DNA from: Opisthocomus hoazin
Lineage: Eukaryota > Chordata > Aves > Opisthocomiformes > Opisthocomidae
DNA: 64,000 bases
NCBI RefSeq assembly: GCF_030867145.1
Contig: NC_134434.1
Location: forward strand, 5,890,001-5,954,000
Direction: 5' to 3'
The notes below the pieces were generated by a model, which saw only the letters and a list, made by a program, of their open reading frames with translations, searched no databases and had not been told where the DNA came from. Shown piece after piece: positions 57,137-64,000 of this stretch (position 1 is its first letter; each line of letters opens with the position of its first letter). The translations under genes and the position numbers were made by a program.

Positions 57137-57294
57137 GATCGCTTTTTGGGGGGGGGGGGGGACCCCGATGCTGCCGGGTGCCCGCCTGGGGCGAGGGGCA
57201 TGGGTGCAAGCGGGGTGGGGGGCGAAGCGCTGCCATTTCCATCCTCCCTCTGCGCGCCGGGCGGGAATGGCTCCAAATAAAACAAATCTCTCTG

Positions 57295-57326
<32 letters not shown>

Positions 57327-57881
57327 CACAAATATATACTATATATATCTCTGCCGATATATCTCTCTCTCTCGTATCTCTCTGGAAAGGATAAAAGGCT
57401 AATTTGTCTTCGCATGCGCAGCCAAAGCCACCGACCCACGGGGACAGCGGGTGCACCCTCACCCACCAGCACCCCGAGAGCCCCGGGGGGGGGGGGGGCT
57501 GCACCCTGTTATTGCTGCTCCGGTCCCATCCTGCTCCGGCGACCAAGCGGAGGGGGAAGAAGAAGCCAAAGAAATGAGATCCCGCTGCCAAGCGCCGGCG
57601 GGCTCGGTGGCACCCGGTGGCACCCGCCGTCGGGGCGTGGAGGAGGTGGTGGCATCGCCCTGGGACCATGGGTGCTGCTGGGGGGGAGGGGATGGGACAC
57701 GCAGGCACCCAGTTGAAAGGCAAAGTCTGGATAAGGCGAAAAAAAAATGAAATAAAGAAGAGCGACCGACTCCAAACCGGGCGCTTTGCCCCCCAAAACT
57801 GGCGTGCCGGTGGCCCTCGGTGCCGGTGGCCGGTGCTGGCCCTTGGGTGCCACAAGGACGAGCTTGGGGACAGGGACACTG
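57137..57881 (-). other. ARHGAP44: ARHGAP44 presumed 3' UTR
   Basis: Sequence between the stop codon and the candidate polyadenylation signal. It includes the TA microsatellite at 57299-57327 and a G run at 57486-57498. No coding feature. Confidence 0.55.
57299..57327. repeat. (TA)n microsatellite
   Basis: About fourteen TA units, followed by further ATATATA-rich and TCTC-rich sequence to about 57380. Confidence 0.92.
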
Positions 57882-58033
57882 TCATAGGGCTGTGCTCTCC
57901 GATTCCTCCTCCTCCTCCTCCTCCTCCGGCCGAGCAGCTGGGCCCGAGAGTCTGTGCGGTGCCTCCGGCGGGTCCCGGCACCGGGCGGCATCCGGGGGGA
58001 CGTGGAGCGAGGGGACCTCAAAACGGAGCAGAC
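57882..58033 (-). CDS. ARHGAP44: ARHGAP44 last coding exon with PDZ-binding end
   Basis: (G)LLRFEVPSLHVPPDAAR through EEEEEEEESESTAL, stop TGA at 57882-57884. The acidic run comes from (GAG)n and the C-terminus STAL is a class I PDZ ligand. Acceptor CCGCAG. Confidence 0.95.
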
Positions 58034-61000
58034 CTGCGGGAGGGGACAGTCAGGGGGACACCGCGGTGGCCGGACACCTCACCGGGGCTGGCGCCATGGT
58101 AGTGCGGCCACCATGGATGTCACCACCAGTTCCTGCTCAGTGCCACCAGGCCCGACGGCCCCGCCGTCCCCGCACGACGCTCTGCTCTCCTCCCACCAAG
58201 CGCGGGTGACACCGCTGTCCCCTCTCCAAGGCACCCACAGCGCGAGGCAGGCCCTGTCACCGCTGTCCCTCGCCCAGAGCGGGGCGACCCACCCCCGGGT
58301 GGGAAAAGCCCTTCTGCCCCGGGGACCCCGCGACGGGCAGGAGCTCCCGGGGGACAGGGCAGGGGGGCTGCACCCACAAAGGGGTGCGATGCCGGGGTGC
58401 GATGCCGGGGTGCAGTGCTGGGGTGCACTGATGCTGGAGTGCAATTCTGGGGTGCAGTACTGGGGTGCAATTCTGGGGTGCACTGATGCCGGGGTGCACC
58501 AACACCGGGGTGCAATGCTGGGGTGCGATGCCAGGGTGAGATGCTGGGGTGCAATGCTGGGGTGCACCGATGCCACGGTGCAATACTGGGGTGCAGTGCT
58601 GGGGTGTGACAATGCCAGGGTGCAATGCCAGGGTGCACCGATGCCAGGGCGCGATGCCGGGGTGCAGTGCCGGGGCTGCAGCAGTGCTGGGGAGCGGTAC
58701 TGGGGCTGCCCCGGTGCCAGGACGCGGTGCCAGCGCCGCAGCAGACGCAGGCTGCCCGCCCGGGGAGCGCCTGGCCCCACTCTGCAGGGTGCTGGGGGCT
58801 CGCTGCCGCCCACCCTGTCCCCCCCCCCCCCCCCCGCAGGCAGACAGGGATGGGCAGGGGCAGAGCCCCACGGCCTCTGGGCCAAACTGGGGGGCTCCCA
58901 GCTGTGCCCGGCCCCACGCTCCCCTGGCCTCCACGTCCCCAGTGTCCCTGATGCCACCTGGCACTTCCAAACCATCACCCCCCCACCGCAGCAGGGACAC
59001 TGGGGGGGGGGGGGCACCGACACCAGCACAACCCGGGGACAAGGTCAGGGCAGCAGGAACAGCGGCGGTGCTTCCCGGGGACAATGCCACCTTCCTGGGG
59101 ACACTGTCACCTCCCCAGGGACATCACCATCTTCCTGGGGACATCAACATCTTCCCGAGGATGCCAACACCTTCCGAGTGACAGTTCTGCCTTTCCAGGG
59201 ACAGTGTCACCTTTCCAGGGACTGTGTCACCTTCCCGGGGACACTGTCACCTTCCTGGGCGCATGCCCACCCTCCCAGAGATGTCAGCACCTTCCCAAGC
59301 ACATCACCACCTTCCCCAGTACGCTGCCACCTTCCTGGGGACATCACCACCTTCCAGGGGACAGTTCCACCTTTCCAGGGGACAGTATCACCTTTCTGGG
59401 GGACACTGCCACCTTCTCAGGGACACAGTCACCTTCCTGGGGTCATCACCACCTTCCAGGGGACAGTTCTGCCTTTTCAGGGGACAATGCCACCTTCCTG
59501 GGGACACTGCCACCTTCCCAGGGACATCACCATCTTCCTGGGGACATCAACATCGTCCCGAGGATGGTGACACCTTCCTAGTGACAGTTCTGCCTTTCCA
59601 GGGACAGTGTCACCTTCCTGGAGGACACTGCCACCTTCTCAGGGACACAGTCACCTTCCTGGGGTCATTGTCACCATCCAGGGGACAGTGTCACCTTCCC
59701 GGGGGACACTGCCACCTTCTCAGGGACACGGTCACCTTCCTGAGGGACATGACCACCCTCCCCAGAGGCTGCTGTCACCTTTCCAGGGCCGTTGTCCCCT
59801 TCCCAATGACAATTCCACCACCTTCCTGGGGACAGTCCCACCTTGTGCGGGGCATTGTCCCCTTCCCACGGACAGTCACCCCCCCCCCGAGGCCACCGTG
59901 CCTTGGCCCCCCCGGCAGCCGTCCCCCCTGGTCCCCCATTACCTGCTGCCAGCGCGCCGTCCCCGGGGCCCGCGGCGTCCAGGCGGGGGGGCTGGGGGGG
60001 CTGGGGGGACTGGGGGGTCTGGGGGGGGCCAGGGGCGGCCGGGGGGGGCTGGGGCGGCGGGGGCAGCGCGGGGCGCGGGCGTGGGCGAGGAGTGGGACGG
60101 GGTTTGGGGGCCGGGGTGGCGACAGGGGGAGGCGGCGGCGGTGGGGGGGGCGGGGGGGGCTGCCCGGGGGGCTGGCAGGGGGATGGGGGGCTAGGGGGGG
60201 GGCTGGAGGGGGAGGGCTGCCCCCCACCCAGCTCCCCCGCCGCCCCCCGGGGTGGGATGGGTGCCGGCTTCTTGGCCACTGCGGGACAGAGAGAAGGGAA
60301 GGGGGGGGTCAGGGTGCGGGGGGGGTCACACCGAGCGGGGACCCCCCCCCCCCACGGCACCCCCAGCCCTGCTCCTACCTTTGCGGGAGGTGTGCGGGCT
60401 CTGCTCGGGGGGGGGCTCCTTGGGCCGTACAGTGCTGGGGGGGCAGACGGGACAGGACATGAAATGAAAGAAGAAAAGAAAAAAGAAAAGGATTTTCAAA
60501 ACAGAATCAAAAATAAAAATAATTTAAAAATGAAAATCAAATCAAAATTGAAACAAAAATGAAAACGAAAAATTAAAACAAAACAAAAATGAAAACGAAA
60601 AATTAAAACAAAAATGAAAATGAAAAATTAAAACAAAAATGAAAACGAAATGTTAAAACAAAAATGAAAATGAAATGTTAAAACAAAAATGAAAATGAAA
60701 AACTAGAATAAAAAAGACAAGAAAATGAAAAATAAAAATTAAAAAAGAAATTAAAATGAAAAAAAAATAAGTAATAATTTCAAAAAATAAAAATTAAAAT
60801 ACCAAAGCAAAAGCGAATGAAAAAATGAAAAAAACTGAAAAGTTAAAATAAAACTAAATGAAATAAAAATAATAAAATGAAAATAATAAAAGGGAAATAA
60901 AATTTTAAACATTAAATAAATAACAAATAAAAAATAAAAATAATGAAACATAAATGAAAAAGAAAATAAAAATTAAATAAATAGGTAAACCAACAATAAC

Positions 61001-63728
61001 TAAAAAAAAAAAGAGCAGGAAGAAGGGAGAGCCGTGAGGTCCCTCCCACCCCCCCGCGCATCCCGATGCGGCTTTCCCGGGCCCGATCCCCCCTGCTGCA
61101 AAATGTCCCGAAACACCAGAAAAAAGGCCGAAAAAAGGAAGAAAACAATAACAAACGAGCAGCAGCGTTGGCGCGGGGGGAAGGGGAGAGCGGTGGCCGA
61201 GCCCCCCCGGCACGACCCACCCGGCGTTGCCACCCCCACGCGTGGGTGCACCCCGGGGCAGAGCGCGGCTCCCCTTTTTGGGGCAGAAAATTTGAATTTT
61301 GTCTCCTCTCCCGGGGGTGCTGAGCATCCTCCCTTCCCGCTGCCCCCGGGATGCTGCTCCTCTCCCGGGGGTGCTGAGCACCCTCTCCCGCTGCCTCTGG
61401 CTCCGCCACGGGGTCGTTTGGCTGCGCGATTCGCACCCGGGCAGGGTGCCGGGGCTGGGGACACCGGGGTGCCGCTGGCCTTACCTCGTCCGCTCGGCGC
61501 CCGGGGTGAAGCTGCCGCCGGTGGCAGGCGGGGAAGGGGCAGCCGAGATCTCCGGGGGCTGCTCGGGAATGGGCGAGTGCGGCGCGGTGGGCGGCTCGGC
61601 GGGCGCTGCGGGGGGCTGAGCGGCCGGCGGGGTGGAGGACGCCTTGCGCACCGCCGAGGTGCCCCGGCGAGCCACCCACGAGGTGTCCATCACCCTGACG
61701 CCCATGCTGGGGGGGACACAGAGACAGGCTCTCGGCACCTGCCCGGAGGGAGGGTGCCACCGGCACCGCGTCGCGGCTCCTTCGGGGTGCCTGCTCCCGA
61801 AAAACGCTTCCCTCGTCCACCTGGAAGCTGCTGGGAATGAACCTCCATGGCAATAGGGCAGGGGCGGCAGTGTGGGACGTGTTTGTGTCACCCACCGGCC
61901 ACCTCTCCCTTCCCCAGGCACCAGCAGGCACAGGCACCCCTCCCAGCACCCTCCCAGCACCGCTGCAGAGGGTACTGTACCTTTGGATTTTCCTAAGGCT
62001 GCATGGGCAGAAACACACGATTATTAGTGTAAAAAAAACCCCGTCAGTGATGGGGAGAGCCCTGGGGATGGGTTTTGGAGACAGGGAGAGCCCTGGGGGT
62101 GTTTTTGGAGATGGGGAGAGCCCTGGGCATGGGTTTTGGAAAGGGGGAGAGCCTAGGGGGGTGTTTTTAGAGATGGGGAGAGTCCTGGGGGTATTTTTGG
62201 AGATGGGGAGAGCTCTGGGGGTGGGTTTTGGAGATGGGGGAGTCCTGGGGACGGGTTTTGGACACGGGGAGAGTCCTGGGGGTGGGTTTTGGAGACAGGG
62301 AGAGCCCTGGGGTGTTTTTGGAGATGGGGAGAGCCCTGAGGGTATTTCTGGAGGTGGGGAGGGCCCTGGGGGTGGGTTTTAGAGATGGGGAGAGCACTGG
62401 GGGTGTTTTTGGAGCTGACCTGACTCTCTGCGGTCCTGCCGCGGTGGCACAGGGAGGGGCACGCGCAGGCTGGCAGTGGGGAGCTCTCCCCAGGAGAACA
62501 GCCCGCAGACCTTGGGGACACCAGGGCACCCAACCCCGGCACGGCAAAGCCCCGGTGCCACCCCATGGGCCACCCCACTCCCATCTCAGCGGGCTGGGAG
62601 CAGCTGTCAAACCCCAAGCTCACCTGAGCACACCCAAGAGCCCAACGTGGAGACCAGTGGGTCCTCCCACTCCAGGACCGCCCAACCTCCATCAGCTCAG
62701 TGCCACCTCCACCAGGGCGGTGGCAATGCCACCACCTCCCTCTCCCCAAACCCTGGCACCGCAAAGACCCTACCCATCCTTCTTGTAAAACTCCAGCATC
62801 ATGTTGTCCGTGGCCACGCTGAGGGGCCGCCGCGCCTGGTCGTGCTGCCGGCGGTCGGCGTGGTCCATGTCCGGGGAGGGCATGGAGCTGTAGTTGGCGT
62901 TGTGGTTGATGTGCATGGGGCTGCCGTAGTTGCCTGTCACGTTGAACTCGATGTCTGGGTGGGGGGGAAAGGAGGGTGGGGGCACATCGGGACGTGAGTG
63001 GTGGGATGGGGGTTATTGACATGGCAGGAACGCTCGGGGCGGGTCCCAGAGCAGCAGGGTTGGGCTCACTGCTGTGATGAGGCTTGCCAGATCTCTGCCT
63101 GAGCCCCCTCACAAGCCAAGGCAAGCAGAGGGGGATGGCAAAAATAACTATGGGAGTCAGGGAGAGCCGGTGGGGGGTCCCACAAAGCCCACCTCACCCC
63201 GCCGGGGCCGTGAGGCACAGCCTACCTCCGGGGAAGAACCAGTCAGCGTGCTGGATGAGCGGCTCGATGATGCCCACGATCTGCAGCGAGACAGTCGTCA
63301 TCATCTCCGTCACGTTCCTGCAAGGCAGCGGCTCAGCAACCCCACCGCAGCCCGGCCTTATCCCTGGTGGGGTTCTGACCCCGGACCCTGCCCCGTCCCC
63401 ATCCCCAGCATCCCTCCGGCACGCTCGCTTTGCGCCCGGATCCCTTACCCATCCGCCTGTGGCCAGAGGAGGTTGGGCCCCAGCACGATGGCCACGTTGC
63501 TCGGCGTCATTTTATTCGTGTCCTGGTACTCGGTCAGCTTGGCCAGGAATTTAATCAGGTACCTGGCAAGCAGAGCCAAGCCGCGTCGGTGTATCGGGAT
63601 CGCTCCCTCTCCGTCCCCTCCCCGGGTCCCGCTGGCCCCAGGCTCACCTGATGTTGTTGTAGTTGGCTTTGGGCAGCTTCTCGCAGGCGCTCCAGAGAGC
63701 CTGCAGCCGCTTCTCCTGCTCCGGGATG
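57882..63728 (-). CDS. ARHGAP44: Rho GTPase-activating protein 44 (RICH2), C-terminal part, nine coding exons
   Basis: Minus-strand exons are 63648-63728, 63449-63562, 63226-63317, 62774-62954, 61981-61998, 61485-61706, 60379-60434, 59943-60278 and 57882-58033 (1252 nt, about 416 codons, all phases matching). The N-terminal BAR domain and most of the RhoGAP domain lie beyond the right edge. The visible part starts in the RhoGAP domain (IPEQEKRLQALWSACEKLPK, YLIKFLAKLTEYQ, NKMTPSNVAIVLGPNLLWPQ). It continues with IIEPLIQHADWFFPG, NVTGNYGSPMHINHNANYSS, RRPLSVATDNMMLEFYKKDG and a Pro-rich tail, and ends EEEEEEEESESTAL. The last residues STAL are the PDZ-binding motif known to bind Shank proteins. 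Known role: a BAR-domain RhoGAP for Rac1 and Cdc42 in epithelia and in dendritic spines. Its tail is more Pro-rich and repetitive than the human one. Confidence 0.97.
58376..58690 (+). repeat. Short-unit minisatellite (GGGGTGCAATGCT type)
   Basis: About two dozen imperfect units built on CTGGGGTGCAATGCC with unit length varying around 10-18 bp. Confidence 0.88.
59075..59870 (+). repeat. Minisatellite of CACCTTCC(T/C)GGGGACA units
   Basis: About 800 bp of imperfect units of 18-27 bp of the form CACCTTCCTGGGGACATCAC and CACCTTTCCAGGGGACAGT. Larger blocks are duplicated within it: the CATCTTCCTGGGGACATCAA segment recurs near 59128 and 59529. Confidence 0.92.
59943..60278 (-). CDS. ARHGAP44: ARHGAP44 exon (long Pro-rich region)
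   Basis: (V)AKKPAPIPPRGAAGELGGG, then a run of about 12 consecutive Pro, RPTPRPRPRPALPPPPQPPP and repeated PQ units, ending DGALAA plus one base. Acceptor CCGCAG, donor GCAG|GTAATG. Confidence 0.9.
60379..60434 (-). CDS. ARHGAP44: ARHGAP44 exon
   Basis: (S)TVRPKEPPPEQSPHTSRK plus one base. Acceptor CCCCAG, donor AAAG|GTAGGA. The QSPHTxRKV junction matches the family. Confidence 0.9.
60435..61484 (-). other. ARHGAP44: ARHGAP44 intron with A-rich block
   Basis: Half is the A-rich simple repeat at 60462-61012. The other half is GC-rich, with a short duplication of CTCTCCCGGGGGTGCTGAGC near 61302 and 61354. Confidence 0.75.
60462..61012. repeat. A-rich strand-asymmetric simple repeat
   Basis: About 550 bp dominated by A on the plus strand. 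Loosely periodic blocks such as AAAATGAAAACGAAAAATTA repeat at 60540-60710 and then decay into AAAATAAAAATT. The flanks are strongly GC-rich. Confidence 0.92.
61485..61706 (-). CDS. ARHGAP44: ARHGAP44 exon (start of Pro-rich tail)
   Basis: MGVRVMDTSWVARRGTSAVR, a Pro/Ala-rich stretch, and FTPGAERT. Acceptor CCCCAG, donor CGAG|GTAAGG. Confidence 0.95.
61981..61998 (-). CDS. ARHGAP44: ARHGAP44 18-nt microexon
   Basis: Exactly 18 nt between ATGCAG and GTACAG, encoding (G)LRKIQ(S). It joins FYKKDG to SMGVRVMD as in the family protein. It is a multiple of three, so skipping would keep the frame. Confidence 0.9.
61999..62773 (-). other. ARHGAP44: ARHGAP44 intron with 30-bp minisatellite
   Basis: The left half is the tandem array at 62048-62412. 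The rest is unremarkable. Confidence 0.7.
62048..62412 (+). repeat. 30-bp minisatellite, about 12 units
   Basis: Imperfect copies of GGGGAGAGCCCTGGGGGTGG followed by GTTTTGGAGAT. Variants with GGGTTTT and GTGTTTTT alternate irregularly. Confidence 0.92.
62774..62954 (-). CDS. ARHGAP44: ARHGAP44 exon
   Basis: (D)IEFNVTGNYGSPMHINHNA through DMDHADRRQ and SVATDNMMLEFYKKD. Acceptor ACCCAG, donor ATGG|GTAGGG. Confidence 0.97.
63226..63317 (-). CDS. ARHGAP44: ARHGAP44 exon (end of RhoGAP domain)
   Basis: NVTEMMTTVSLQIVGIIEPL then IQHADWFFPG. Acceptor TTGCAG, donor GGAG|GTAGGC. Confidence 0.97.
63449..63562 (-). CDS. ARHGAP44: ARHGAP44 exon (RhoGAP domain, NKMTPSN motif)
   Basis: YLIKFLAKLTEYQDTNKMTP then SNVAIVLGPNLLWPQAD; the NxxAxxxGPNL block is the conserved RhoGAP signature. 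Acceptor TGCCAG, donor ATGG|GTAAGG. Confidence 0.97.
63648..63728 (-). CDS. ARHGAP44: ARHGAP44 exon (RhoGAP domain)
   Basis: IPEQEKRLQALWSACEKLPK then ANYNNI(R). Acceptor CCGCAG, donor CAG|GTGAGC. Confidence 0.95.
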
Positions 63729-64000
63729 CTGCGGGGAGGTGGGCCAGAGGGTCATCCCCCATCCCCACCCCACCCCGGGGCTTCCGACCCTGCCAGCCCT
63801 GCCTCTGGGGACCCTGCGAGACCCTCAGGCGGCCGCCAACATTATAGAGGTAAATTAACCCAAAACGAGAAGGAAAGCTTTTCCTGCTGTCCTCTCCTCG
63901 TCTCTGCGCAGCCTCCCCGAGGTTTCTGTCTTGGGGATGTGTTTGCTTTGGAAGGGGAAATGACTGCAAACGGCCCCCCAAAAGAACAGCCCGCTCCCCC

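Larger units (their letters stand above)
58034..59942 (-). other. ARHGAP44: ARHGAP44 last intron
   Basis: Largely two minisatellites (58376-58690 and 59075-59870) separated by GC-rich sequence with C and G runs at 58820 and 59008. No exon recognised. Confidence 0.75.

Noticed and set aside
56566-57981. 471-codon open frame on the minus strand
   Set aside because: It covers the ARHGAP44 3' UTR and last exon in a wrong frame and includes the TA microsatellite and G runs.
57954-59570. 538-codon open frame on the plus strand
   Set aside because: It runs through ARHGAP44 exon antisense and two minisatellites; the product is low-complexity.
60912-62018. 368-codon open frame on the minus strand
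   Set aside because: It reads ARHGAP44 exons out of frame and through introns and the A-rich block.

Overview
The window is vertebrate nuclear DNA, almost certainly from a bird. The evidence is the intron-exon structure with GT/AG splice sites, many CR1 LINE 3' ends with the ATTCTGTG-type tail, an avian ERVL-like solo LTR, small introns and GC-rich CpG promoters. It carries four recognisable genes and one orphan gene fragment. All were reconstructed by joining exons whose splice phases agree and whose translations match known vertebrate families. Comparisons with human proteins are from memory, not from a database search.

Layout. (1) 1-18577, minus strand: 5' part of STX8 (endosomal Qc-SNARE). 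Six coding exons encode residues 1-180; the rest of the SNARE motif and the membrane anchor lie beyond the left edge. (2) 18578-21018: STX8 CpG promoter and two CR1 copies. (3) 21019-30191, plus strand: a complete seven-exon, 603-codon gene with a TBC domain followed by a TLDc domain. It is a divergent paralogue of TBC1D24, sitting where mammals have no gene between STX8 and CFAP52. (4) 30192-33233: CR1, a six-copy 62-bp minisatellite and a 640-bp C-rich tract ending at the next promoter. (5) 33234-54876, plus strand: complete CFAP52 (WDR16), 14 coding exons, 615 aa, a WD-repeat microtubule inner protein of motile cilia. Its introns hold CR1 copies, an ERVL-like solo LTR and a second probable LTR. 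(6) 55085-56055: an 18-unit, 30-bp tandem array with a CCAAT box (read as ATTGG) in most units, then two intact exons resembling the middle of USP43, with no other USP43 exon in sight. (7) 57131-63728, minus strand: the 3' end of ARHGAP44 (RICH2), nine coding exons from the end of the RhoGAP domain to the STAL PDZ-binding C-terminus, with introns built largely of minisatellites and an A-rich block.

STX8, CFAP52 and USP43 are neighbours in mammals, so the left 56 kb follows ancestral order. ARHGAP44 lies megabases away in human, so 55-57 kb is either an evolutionary breakpoint or an assembly join. The genes are functionally separate (endosomal fusion, presumed vesicle/TLDc function, cilia, Rho-GTPase control). 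There is no operon-like organisation. I saw no tRNA, rRNA, CRISPR or prokaryotic feature.
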